In this document: positions 46,817 to 57,881 of the stretch, piece by piece | How the letters are laid out: each line of letters opens with the position of its first letter | Position numbering within the stretch: position 1 is the stretch's first letter | DNA from: Euonymus europaeus | Lineage: Eukaryota > Streptophyta > Magnoliopsida > Celastrales > Celastraceae | NCBI GenBank assembly: GCA_963580455.1 | Contig: OY756958.1 | Location: 30,454,501 to 30,518,500, forward strand | DNA: 64,000 bases | Reading direction: 5' to 3' | Made by a program: the position numbers and the translations under genes | Notes under the pieces: model-generated | What the model saw: the letters and a program-made list of their open reading frames with translations, nothing else | Database searches by the model: none | Told to the model about the DNA's origin: nothing

Positions 46817-47207
46817 TGGGTGGGCGGGACCTGCTGTAATTTTTTTACAGCAGGTCAGTTGTGAGGATTTTTTGGTCTATAAAAAAATTTCTTTTATTTT
46901 TTAAAAATCATGTGTGTTCTGATCGAGATTATGAGTCCAACGTTATATTATTTGTGGGAAAAAAATCAAATGGATAGTAAAAAATTTACGATAATTCTGA
47001 ATCGTTAAATATAAACTCGAAACACTCTATCTGAATTTTTACTGTTCATTTGATTTTTGTTTGACACAAATAATTTATCGTTGGACTCTTAATCCCGATC
47101 AGAACACAGTTATAATTCTTAAAAAATAAAAATAAAAAATTTATAGACCAAAAGACCCTCACAGCTGGGCCTGCTGTAAAAAAATTACAGCAGGCCCCGC
47201 CCACCCA
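46817..47207. mobile_element. Fold-back MITE with nested hairpins, 391 bp
   Basis: The ends are TGGGTGGGCGGG and its exact complement. Each end also carries its own hairpin, CCTGCTGTAA...TTACAGCAGG, and the arms remain complementary far into the interior, so the whole element can fold on itself. Flanks are AAGAGAT (46810-46816) and AAGAGAC (47208-47214), 6 of 7 identical, a probable target duplication. The length would suit hAT or Mutator; no coding sequence. Confidence 0.75.
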
Positions 47208-47214
47208 AAGAGAC

Positions 47215-47789
47215 TAGGGACAAAAAATTTGATTCATCTTTTTACTTGGGGCCCGCTAAAAATATAGAAAGTATAATATCTTGGCCAATTAAACTGTTCT
47301 TGTCCACATGAATTATGATGATCCATCTGTAAGAATTTCCTCCTTGACTCGACTTCGGTCCATTCACTCCTGAAGGCCCATAACTTCAGTCCATATATGA
47401 TGAGATCTACTCTCTTTTGTTTTCTAAAACAACGGGAATTGTGGACGATTAACAGTAATCGTGAAAAAAAAAGACAAAAAAAAAGGTTAATCTTTTTTAG
47501 TCATTTGATAATTGGCTAATCAATGGTAAAAGAACACCCCGATCCCACCCATCCTTACTTAAAAATTTTTGAAGTTCAGAGTGTCGCGTCTAAGCTACAG
47601 ATCAATCAAATAACGCAGCAAGGTGCAAGGAAGCTGTGGGAAAACCCATGATGCTATGGTTGCCGATCACTATAATGACGAAAAATGTGAAGAAGAAGAT
47701 GGGGTTGAGGATTTTAAAATATTTGGGGTTTGGTTGAAAGGGGGGGAAAAAATAAGAGGTTCCGTGACGATATTAATTATTATCGGGTT
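47215..47789. other. Short spacer including the left part of an interrupted open frame
   Basis: Mostly non-coding. From the ATG at 47656 an open frame runs into the solo LTR. It is rich in Asp/Glu and then hydrophobic (ILIIIGL). No family is recognised. Confidence 0.4.
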
Positions 47790-47794
47790 GTCTG

Positions 47795-49376
47795 TGTTAG
47801 CAAACGGAATACTAAAATACGCAACGGAAACTATAAAATTATATCTTTTGTAGCGTGCTTGATCAAACAATTTATCCGGTAGCACTCCGATTGTATGAAA
47901 TCCTCTAGTCAGTCTGTTAATCTCCGATAGTACAAAGCCTTTAATCCGTCTACCGAATTACATCAAGGAATTCAAGAGAATTTTGGTGTTACACAACAAA
48001 ATAGTTTCCAAAAATAGAAACTTTTAATTCATCGAAAATGATAGAATTGGTTTTTGCATTATTTTTGTATCTCACTCTTAATGTGTGTGCGTTACACACA
48101 TTTATAAATCTTGAATTGTGATTGTCGGCAACCACTGTCGGCAATTAACTTTTCAAATCAAATATTGATACGTATTAATTAATCAATGAATCTACTTATA
48201 ATTAATGAGAAATGTGTTAGCAATATTCATTAATAAATTAGATCAAAAACGGTTTACAATAAACCTTATTTAATTCATAATTCGATTATTTTCAACTCAT
48301 GTAAATTGTCGAATTTACACAATTCTTTTTTTAATCTTAGCTGAAACAAATTTCAATGATTTTTTTTTATGTGTGACTTTTTAGGTTTATTATCAATTAG
48401 CAATAAGAATAATATCAAACTATTTAATATTAATTAAAATAACTTTTAATCATTTATTATAAATAATGAGAACTTGTAATCATTTATTATAAATAATGAG
48501 TGACACCTAACATTATATCGTGACCACTCAATAAGTGATGAATACTTTCATATGAATCTTTAATTATAATTACCATGTAATTAAATCATTCTACCGTATA
48601 ATATCCCAATTGAGTGAGGATCATGTATATCTGTCAAATCCACTTACTCAATTATATGTCAGATCCAATATTTTATTGACAAACAAATAATTAATGAAAA
48701 CACATTTTCATTAATCATATAACCTCGGCCAATGATTTTTCATGTCAAGAAATATCTATATCACATAGGATATTCTTCTCATTTATTTCGAGGCGATGGA
48801 TCCCTTGTTGATTGCGCATAATTCTCCATACATAACTAACTGAATCCATCGAATGTTAATATTTATTTATTAAATAAATATTTACAACATTTACAAAATT
48901 CAATCACCCATATACAAGACTACTATGCTATCTCAGGTCTGAGGATTATTTACACAATCGTAAATAAATAATAAATCATTGACAAAGAAATTAACCTCCA
49001 TGTGATTCATTATTTAGCAAGTCATGCTCGAAACATTTATTGATCAATAAACCTTCCATATTGTTTGTTATAATATATCATATTAAATTGCATGAGACTC
49101 ACAACCTTATCATTATAGGAAACAAACAGTATGCTGATATTCCGAATTATTATTGTCCAATTAATAATTATACTAGAGATTACTCGTCACTTACATATAT
49201 TCTCAACTCTTGAGAATGAAGTCTCTAATAAATGTCTACGAACATATTTAATACAACTATATAATAGAAATATCAAATATATTATAAACTACCATTTTTA
49301 TTTAATTAACTAATACAGTACAATTATAATATATATTCCAAATACAACCGTATTGATTGGCTAAACATATCTAACA
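47795..49376. mobile_element. Solo LTR, 1582 bp, with 5-bp target duplication
   Basis: The unit starts TGTTAG and ends CTAACA, the TG...CA inverted ends of an LTR. It is flanked by GTCTG (47790-47794) and GCCTG (49377-49381), a 5-bp target duplication with one change. There is no coding sequence inside and no internal region on either side, so it is a solo LTR left by recombination between two LTRs. The AT-rich body with GTTTGTTATAATATATCAT-like blocks resembles long-LTR families of plants. Transcriptional orientation was not determined. Confidence 0.75.
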
Positions 49377-49381
49377 GCCTG

Positions 49382-50284
49382 TGCTCCCATTCCAAGGAAC
49401 TGAAGAAGGCAGTGGAATTTCATGCTTCATTGATGAAGCGCAGCAAGGTCTGCAACTGACCATCTATTTGCATGTGACCATGACCACCAATATATAATGA
49501 GTAGTACGTACTAGAGATAGATAGTCAGTGGTAGCGGGAGACAAAAGGGCTCCCTACATTCTGCAACAGTAAGGTTTAGTTTGTTGTCCATTATGTGGAG
49601 TATAAGTAATGAGGATGCAGACTTCGAGTTTAGGTTAGTTTATCAGGTATCTTAGTGGGAGTTGGAGATCAAAGGCAAATGAGCTTCTAGCGTCCTTCCC
49701 GTCAAGAAAGTTGGATTTCAGATTTCAGCCATTATAAATAGATACGGCGGCCTATTTTAATAATAGTTACAAAAAATTATATTATGTTGTTTATGTTAAA
49801 ATAATATTCGAGACTTTGGAAATATGTTTCTCATTTTATCCTCGATGAATATGAAGTGTTGAATTTAAGTAAATCTAAGAATAGACCCACTACTTTCCTT
49901 TCCTGATGCTTAAATCTTTGGTCTCATTTTGTCATAATATAGGAAAAAGTTGTATGGATTTTAGTTTAATCACATTTTGTCCTTGTTTGGCAGTAAAGAT
50001 AATAGATTAGCCGGTCTTTAGATTAACCAGGACCATTGATCTTTTGGGCCTAATATTTAGGCCTCGATGGGCCATAGTTGTAGTAGTCTAGTACAACTGG
50101 GATTCTAGAAACAAAAACTATTCAGATTGGCCCATCATAAATCAGTATCCACAAAAAAAATACCATCAAGGCCCGACTCAATCAGGCATTTAGCGAACAC
50201 ACTCACGCCCCCAGATTCATCTTTCTCCTTTTCTAGCAAGCTGCAAGTTTTCTCTTGCGCGTGGCGATCTCATCGGCTCAAGCT
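49382..50284 (+). other. Upstream region of the centrin gene
   Basis: Contains the right flank of the solo LTR, non-coding sequence and the promoter and leader of the centrin gene. No clear TATA box was picked out. Confidence 0.45.
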
Positions 50285-52468
50285 ATGGTGCGTCAGATTC
50301 TTTTTTTAATCTTTTTTCTTAATATTGGGAGAGATTTTAGATTGCCCGCGTCTAATGATTCTTTTGTTGAACCCTATTTTTGTGCATTATTTCAAGGACA
50401 ACAGTTGGAGAAAAAAATCTGGCCTGAAATTTGAGTTAATTATTTGTCATCCTTGTTCAATTGATTTTCAATCTGTATTGAAATTTAATTGACAGTAATT
50501 GTGTCGAATCTGGCATGGCGGGGTTGGTTATGGGTCAGTTTTACCGGTTTGATTTGGGGCTTTTCGAATACGTGATCTATGATGATTTTGCTGAGCAGAT
50601 TGGTGATATCAAAACTAATGTGTATATGGTTATTGTGGATTTATTTTGCAATCTCTGGTTCCCAGTTCAAAAACATTGCAAAAGGTAATCAAAATCCCGT
50701 CGACGTCATTATCTGAAAGCTTGAGATTAATTGGACTCTCCATGCTTCCCTTCTATACTTTTCGTGACTGAAGTAATAAATGTGACTTGATTGTTGAACA
50801 GTGAAATCCCTATGGTAAAAGATTTATTTAATATTTATTATCTGGTTTTAGTTGTTATCCAATGCATTTCTTGGTTCATACATTCAATTGAATTTTTATC
50901 GTATCTAGACAAGAAATATAATTTTGTTGACTAGATGACTATGTTAACTGGCTTTAGAGTTATTGTTGGCTATAACAAATGTTATACTTTACAGACTCTG
51001 TGAAATTTGATGGACATGGATGTTCTGTATCTATGCTAGTGTTGGTCTCTGTATATGCCATATTTGACCCAGCTAAAATTTACCTTGACTTGGTGTTAGG
51101 GAAGGACATTGAATGAGACTTGGAATTCTGAATTAAGCTGGTCTTAGGTTTATCAGAAAGGAACATAAATTGAATTTTTCCTTGCTTAATGGGCATTACT
51201 AAGAAATATAACTTATGTACTTCTATCATCAGTAACTGTATTTGTAAACATTGACGAACTTGGGTACTTGATTTTTTTTAAGAAGCATAAATTTCATGGT
51301 GCTTTAGCGTTCTGATGATGAATTTTTATGGCTGTGCAATCACCTTCTCAGGCAAGTCTTAAAAGAGGTATGTCTAGGATAGATAAGCCCAGAGGACGTC
51401 ATCATGGGTTAAGTCAACAAAAGAGGCAGGAGATTAAGGAAGCATTTGAACTATTTGATACCGATGGATCAGGTACTAGAATATCATCATTATGAATCTG
51501 CATTTGACAGACATATGTTGCCTGTTTTCTGTAATCTGTTGTTTGACTGTGTTATTCAGGCACTATTGATGCCAAAGAGCTGAATGTTGCCATGAGGTAT
51601 GAATATTATTTCAGATTCGATAAAAATATTCTAATGGTTTTGAGACTTGAATGCATTGTACCTAACATCCTGACATGACAGGGCACTTGGTTTTGAGATG
51701 ACAGAAGAGGTGAGTTCTTTATTATGCTCATAGCCATAGAGTTATCTATATGGGATATCATATTCAAAACGTTGATTGGCCAGAGAGCATTGTATGGGTT
51801 GGTTTTTCTCTTTTGAGCTTCTTTTCTGGCTTTGCAAACATGGAATTTCCTTTTCTTTTACAGCATATGTTAGCAAGTCTTGTTGCGAATTGTCTTTCCA
51901 TTTATAAAGAAATCAATTTCGAACTTTTTTGCTTACTGACTTTGAAACTAACTTATTGCTTTTTGGTGGGATTGCAGCAAATCAATCAAATGATTGCAGA
52001 TGTGGACAAGGACGGCAGTGGGGCAATTGATTTTGACGAGTTTGTGTACATGATGACTGCCAAGATCGGAGAAAGGGACTCTAAGGAAGAGCTCATGAAG
52101 GCGTTTCAGATCATTGACCTAGATAACAATGTAAGCTTTCGTTTTGTTGAAATCTGTTTTTCAAATCTTGTTCAGAACTAATTTTTTAAATTTCATCTGT
52201 ATTCAGGGAAAGATCTCTGTCCAAGACATCAAGAAAATAGCAAGGGAGCTGGGCGAACAGTTTACAGATAGGGAAATTCATGAGATGGTTGAGGAAGCAG
52301 ATAGAGACCGTAAGTTGTCCTGCTTAAAAATTATATTAAGAACCACTTGGCCTGTTGCTGATTTGTTTCTGCTGATTACATGCTTAATTTACAGATGACG
52401 GCGAGGTGAATATCGATGAGTTCATGAGGATGATGAAAAGAACTACATATGGGCATACGGCGAGGTGA
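50285..52468 (+). CDS. CML20: Centrin (caltractin), CML20-like
   Basis: Seven coding exons: 50285-50287 (only the ATG), 51352-51472, 51560-51596, 51682-51709, 51978-52130, 52207-52309, 52395-52468. They join in frame to 172 residues beginning [14 protein letters not shown]. Four EF hands have loops [36 protein letters not shown] and [12 protein letters not shown]. The spacing from Met to the conserved SR..KP matches Arabidopsis CML20 (At3g50360), which supports the one-codon first exon. Centrins are calcium sensors of microtubule-organising structures, and in plants are also tied to nucleotide-excision repair and nuclear pores. A 59-bp tandem duplication in the last exon replaces the normal stop after TTYGH with TAR then stop. 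The calcium sites are untouched, so the protein is probably functional. Confidence 0.93.
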
Positions 52469-52515
52469 ATGTCGATGAGTTCATGAGGATGATGAAAAGA
52501 ACTACATATGGGCAT
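52398..52515 (+). repeat. 59-bp tandem duplication covering the centrin C-terminal codons
   Basis: Copy 1 is 52398-52456 and copy 2 is 52457-52515, differing at one base (AATATC versus AATGTC). Because 59 is not a multiple of three, the reading frame shifts at the junction and meets TGA at 52466. Copy 2 still ends in the presumed original GGGCATTAG. Confidence 0.95.
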
Positions 52516-52519
52516 TAGA

Positions 52520-53106
52520 CCTCAAGTAACAAACCTCTGCATGATGTTTCGAGTTCCCACCTCATGGAAAAGAATTGTTTCTGCGATTCGCTATAATTGA
52601 AGTATGTAGTTACAAACAAAAAATTGCAGAATTGTTGTGGTCTACATAAATTATGTGTTGTGGTGAATTTGATGCATTCGCTGATTATGCAAATTGTGGT
52701 TTTCTTTTTACTACTATATGTTTGTGTTTGGGAGGGAAACTTATGTTTCTATCATTCCATGCCCTAGTGGTTGTAATTACTTTAGTTATAAGTAAACCCT
52801 AATCAACAATAGATTATATATATATATATTATTATTTTTGTGTTGTTGAAATTTAGTGTTTAGAATTTGAAACTTTGGGATTTTTCTTTTCAAGATCATT
52901 TAAGGTTTATGGTCGTGAGATTTGAAAGTAAACTAGACTGATTACAGCCTCAATCCCTTATGCCAAACAAAATGGGACGCACAACCCAGAAAATTTTGAA
53001 GTATTAATGAATTTTTTTAAAAGAATTAAAAATATGGCGAGACAGAAGAATGCCCAGAACTACTTTTAAAGTGAATCGATTCTGAAGTCGATACGGATGG
53101 CGGGGA
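52520..53106 (+). other. Centrin 3' flank and spacer
   Basis: The first few hundred bases are likely the centrin 3' untranslated region. A TA microsatellite lies at about 52815-52830. No gene seen. Confidence 0.5.
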
Positions 53107-53945
53107 ATGGCAGAGCTTGAAAGGTCGAAGCGCGAGAAACTGTACATGCTTTGTTGCCATGTTCTTCAATTCTCCATGGAGAGTCTTTCTTTTCCCATTT
53201 CTCTCTTCGACGTCTCTCATCTTCTCTTTTCGATCCTCCGACTACTTTTCGTCCCAGTCAGAAGTCCTTTTAATCATCAAGGACATCCAACAATTCAAAA
53301 CGAATCCTTCAATTCACCAGTCTACTGGCAACTCCGCAAGCCTCGCCTTCTTACGTTCACTAAAGATGTGCAATAACTTCCGACATTTGAACCCACTCAA
53401 GTATCTTCTCATCGTGCTCGGTCTTATAAAAAACGAGCTTCTGGTTGGAGAATTCATTAGCTCCGTCTTTCGTTTGGGTGCTCCTGATATAGTTCTGTCT
53501 ACATTTCGGACAATTGACAAACCGAGTTTTCCCTTGCAGAATTTGATTGTTAGCCTGTTAGGGGTCTTAGCAATCATGGATTATACAGTGAGCCCATCTG
53601 ATGATTTCACGTTTTCGTTCGTGATCAAGGCTTGTTCAGCTCTAGGCGCCTTCGGGATGGGCAAAGCAATTCATGGATTTGCTTTAAGAACGGGTCATAA
53701 CAGCGACTGCGCGTGCAATAATCGATGAAATTCCACAACCAGATTTGGTTTCCTGGAAGTGGGCTTGATCATGAAGCATTTGAGGTTTTCAGGCATATTT
53801 TTGAAGCCGGCAAGCATCATTCCCGTCTGCGCCTGTTTAGGATGTTTGAGTATTGGTAAGTCTCTCCATGGCTATGCTGTCAGATTTGGATATTTCTTAA
53901 ATGATTTTTTTGGCTCCCAATGTATTAATTTATGCCTTTACAGAC
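53107..53945 (+). pseudogene. PPR protein pseudogene, N-terminal half
   Basis: Frames in this stretch carry typical plant pentatricopeptide phrases: GAPDIVLSTFRTIDKPSFPL, DDFTFSFVIKACSALGAFG, GKAIHGFALRTG, then in another frame EIPQPDLVSWK, LDHEAFEVFRHIFEAG, SIIPVCACLGCLSIGKSLHG and YFLNDF. Stop codons and frame changes (for example after CNNR at 53728 and after LVSWKWA near 53768) break it, and segments are missing compared with an intact gene. PPR proteins bind organelle RNA; this copy cannot make one. Its C-terminal part reappears at 57062-57409. Confidence 0.8.
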
Positions 53946-54369
53946 TACAGCATTGTCATTATTGTCCATCAATCAAAGACAACTTTCACCAACATAACTA
54001 CCATCAAATTTAGCAAGTTAAGGCCACCATCGACACCAGAGGTGCTGCCTGATAGATCACTTGTTACCACAGCACCTCCAAACAAAAACTTAACACAGAC
54101 TGATGTGAATGTGCCATGTGAGAAAGGATAAACTAGACTAAAAAACATGGACTAACAACAAGATATCAGATAAAGAAAAGATGGTCCGTAACATCCCTAG
54201 TAGCATTTACATGCTGTTTTACTATAACAAACCGTCAAAATAACCTTTGCCAAGAACATATTGATGAGACATTAATCACAGCATTAAAGGGAATTTACCG
54301 AGTCTACTAAAAAACTAAAAGGTGCACCAAATTTGTGAGAGAAATAAAACCATTCCAAAAAACCATAAA

Positions 54370-54690
54370 ATTTAACTGAAAATAGAGTTCCGACTCACAA
54401 AATACACTTCACTCGACAATGATTGCCAATTTCTGAAAAGCTCCGTCAACTCCTCAATAGATTGACCTAATCGTTCAAATGCCTTGTTGAGCATGTCATC
54501 AGAAGCTATTTCAGAATCTACAATGGCATCAAGTATGACATCAATATTTCTTCTGCCTTCTGGTAACATCTCTGCATTGGGTCTGATTTTATGTTGTCGA
54601 AAGATGATAGATATGAAAAGATGGAGATATTTTTAAGAAGACCTTTCAACAATGACATCTCCATTGCACCTGTGTCATGGAAAAGTTTAA
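54370..54690 (-). pseudogene. PUB4-like U-box/ARM E3 ligase, N-terminal fragment, frameshifted
   Basis: On the minus strand, one frame reads MEMSLLKGLLKNISIF, SYLSS and YQKAEEIL. After a small deletion another frame continues VILDAIVDSEIASDD...AFERLGQSIEELTELFRNWQ...VYFV, followed by a GTGAGT donor. This matches the N-terminal UND region of PUB4-type U-box E3 ubiquitin ligases, including the exon end after VYFV. The U-box and armadillo repeats are absent. The retained intron boundary shows that genomic DNA rather than mRNA was copied here. The fragment cannot encode a ligase. Confidence 0.65.
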
Positions 54691-55990
54691 AAAGCCCCCC
54701 GAAAATAGGAAAACTTGAAGAAACAGAGTAGCAAAACAAAATGCTACACATGGAATTATAGACGTCCAATCCAAATAGTACCAAATGCTAATTATTTAGA
54801 AAATTTTCCAATCTTATATGCTCAGGCTGAATAGATAGATAATTTCCAGCAACAACCAATAATGCAAGCTAAAACATTATAGATTTCACTTTTATTTACA
54901 GCAAGTGGTATTTAGCGAAGGACCATCTTGAACATGAAATTGGACTCATACCAAAACATCTCATTAATCAAAATAGAAATGCCTATCATACCAATGGAAA
55001 CAGAGACTACTACTCAAGTATCATAAATTTATTTTGCCTTAAAATGAAATCATAACTGCGCATGCGCCTGCTGTCAGTCCCAAGCCCGGATAAAGGACAA
55101 GGATTGTGGCAGGTAGGCAACCAGCATAAAACTCTGTCAAAACCTATGAACTTAAAGGCAACTCTGTTCTGCCTAATCTATGGAAACAACTCTGTTGCTG
55201 TCATTTGTCTGCACATATTATTATGTTAACTAGCCCTTTTATGAGACTGATACATGCCGAATGAACCGAAGAAGTGCTCAATATCAATCAGCCAGTTACC
55301 TATTTGTAATAGATGTGTACATAAGGATTTTAAAATGGAACAATGCCATCCCACTTGGATTTTAAAATGGAACAATGCCATCCCACTTCTTCTAACAGTC
55401 ATGATATGCATGAATTACTATTATCCACAAGAAGTCAACAACTCATAAATATATGTACATACGTCTGCATTGATGCCAAATATCGTTATTAATAATAAAA
55501 GTGAATGTTCAAGAAAAATATAATGTAAGAGATCTACCTTTTCATTGCCAAATATAGAACTCTGCTTCGTGCCAAAAAAATTAAAAGGAAGCTACAGTTG
55601 TCCGCTCACTATCAGTTCATGTTTCTATTTTCCGAAAGAACTCTTCCTTTCCAGATATGTTTGTCATCCTAAAACTCCTGCACACTTCAATGCAAAGGTT
55701 TTATTCACTCAACCGTTCATGTAGACATATTTTTGCATATCAGCACATGTCAAATGACATATTTATTTTTGTTTTCATTCCTATTCGCCTATGGCCCTAT
55801 GCCTTTCGACGTTTACTCACTTTTAGTTATATTTCCAGTTGTCACCAACTGATGTATCAAACTCAAAACTTTAAAGCTTGCCAGATAATAAACCGATTTA
55901 TCCCTTTTCCCTTCTCCAAAACTTTCCAGAATTAGCACTTCTACTGTAACCACCTCAAGCAGCACAAAGATAGGGATAGAGTCCCACTGG

Positions 55991-56699
55991 CAGGGCCGGG
56001 CCTGGCCTATTTGGGGCCCGGGGCAAGAAATTTATTGGGGGCCCTTAAGGTGGGGTTCGGGGCAACGCCCCGAATTTTTTTTTTTTACACATAGTCATAA
56101 GTTTTAAACTAATAATAAAAATTAAAGTAAATAAAATAACAATAAATTTTTGATGGCTGGAACCCAATTTTGAGAGGCTAGGCCATCACGCCTTGAATGT
56201 TATTACATTAAAATCAATGCATAATATGGCCACTGGAATAATAGAGCAAGAGAATTAAAGTTAAAGTTCAGCTTAAAAAAATAATAGAGCAAGAGAATTA
56301 GTGCCAGTGCCATAGACTTACCAACAAAACTAGATGGAACCAACATAATTCAAATTACAAAATCACTAAAATATTCCAGATTATGTCAATGAAAGAGAAA
56401 GATGATTAAAAAGTACATTTAGATGGTTTAGAATTAGAGGTAATTCTAGAACCATCAATCTTCCGGATGATCATTGAAGTTAATTTATTAAATTCTCTGA
56501 CTGGTGTTAAACTCATTGACTTAGGACTGCATATCTTTTTATCTGTATGTATTGCTGACTTCTTACTAATTGGAGTGACAATGTTTTCTTTATTAGGTCT
56601 AATGAAAGCTCTACCCCTAGAATTAACAATAATATTAATTTTAAAAAAAAAAATTTGGCAGCGGTCGCACAGGCCCGCCCCTGTTCAGGGCCGGGCCTG
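55991..56699. mobile_element. hAT non-autonomous element, 709 bp
   Basis: The ends are CAGGGCCGGGCCTG and, as complement, CAGGCCCGGCCCTG, matching at 12 of 14 positions and nearly palindromic each. An exact 8-bp duplication CCCACTGG flanks both sides (55983-55990 and 56700-56707), the hallmark of the hAT superfamily. No transposase frame is present. Confidence 0.88.
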
Positions 56700-57061
56700 C
56701 CCACTGGTGCCATAATCGGGTAGCCGTTCATTAAACTAATGAAATCCATCGGAAAAAAAGCCAGCCAAAATTACAAATTAGAGATACATATGTGAAATTT
56801 TAAGATTAAACCATTTCTTCTCCCCATAAAACCACGACACTAATCAAGAAGATAACACCTTGAGTTTCAATTGCAAAAATAACTGTCACGGTAAGAGAAA
56901 TTAAGAGTATAGAACAAGAAATGAGACTCTAGTTATTCAAATTCAAAGCCTATTTGCCTATTTGAGCCACCTGAGCAATCAAGTTGAAGAACAAGAACTG
57001 AATAAGAAAGGTAAAACCTAAACCCTAGATGGATCAAAGTTCAGAGAAACAGAAATAGTAC

Positions 57062-57409
57062 CATGGTATATCCCAAGTCTGGAGCACTATGCTTGCATTG
57101 TTGACCTATTAGGAAGAACAGACCACTTGAATGAAGCTTATGAAACTGGGAAGAGACTCCCCTTTAATGCTTCAGTAAGCCTACTTGAATCCTAGTTGGG
57201 TGCTTGCAGAAACTATGGTAACATTCATTTACATGCTATTTGACATGGATCCAGAAAATACAGTACCGTATGTGATGCTTCACAACGTCTATGCAGCAGC
57301 AGGGAGGTGGATTGATGCTGATAACATCAGGAGTTATTTGGAAGAGAGAAAGTTGAAGAAAACACCTGGTTTCAGCCTTGTATCAACGAATAGCCATCTA
57401 GGTGAGTGA
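57062..57409 (+). pseudogene. PPR protein pseudogene, C-terminal part
   Basis: One frame reads [34 protein letters not shown] then a TAG stop near 57194, LGACRNYGNIH, and after a frameshift near 57238 another frame gives FDMDPENTVPYVMLHNVYAA, GRWIDADNIR, EERKLKKTPGFSLV. This is the C-terminal PPR/E-domain end expected for the gene started at 53107. The middle repeats are missing. Confidence 0.8.
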
Positions 57410-57881
57410 TTTTCTTGCCCCAAACTGCAAAGGATAATCACCAATGACTCAACCCAACCCCCAATTCACTGACTGATCTTGGGAGGACATGGAAACTGCA
57501 GACATTGAGATTTTTCACTAATAACATAAGAAAAACATAAAGGTAACATCTTGATATATCAATCTCAATAAAATAAACTGCAGAGTTTTGAGGCCAGCAA
57601 GACATGAAGAGGTCATCTACCAGGTCATCTAATCTCACAGTACATATTCCTTCTCTTGCTAAAAAAGGGTAGAAAGAAACCAAAATGGTAAATAATCAAG
57701 CAGTTCTCTCAACTATCTTTTATCAAGACCAGTATATCCAATTGATGGAAACTGGAAACTCCAAGTCTCAAGACACTCAAAATTAACCTACTACAGCTAT
57801 AAAAAGTAACCAACGTATTCATTCTGGGAAATCAATCAAAACTTCAGCTAATGCAATGTCCAACAAGATAAATTTCCATGC
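57410..57881. other. Spacer and 3' flank of the downstream minus-strand gene
   Basis: No gene recognised. Part of it is likely the 3' untranslated region of the large minus-strand gene. Confidence 0.45.

Larger units (their letters stand above)
53946..57061. other. About 3.1-kb foreign segment splitting the PPR pseudogene
   Basis: PPR similarity stops near 53945 and resumes near 57062. Between lie an antisense PUB4-like gene fragment (54370-54690), AT-rich non-coding sequence, a 32-bp tandem repeat at 55325-55388, and a hAT element (55991-56699). The right edge near 57010-57025 contains AACCTAAACCCTAGATGG, which on the minus strand could be the leader of the PUB-like gene. Clear outer ends of one transposon were not found. 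Confidence 0.5.

Noticed and set aside
52457..52518. Second centrin exon copy as an alternative terminal exon
   Set aside because: No splice acceptor precedes copy 2; it is a plain tandem duplication within the exon.
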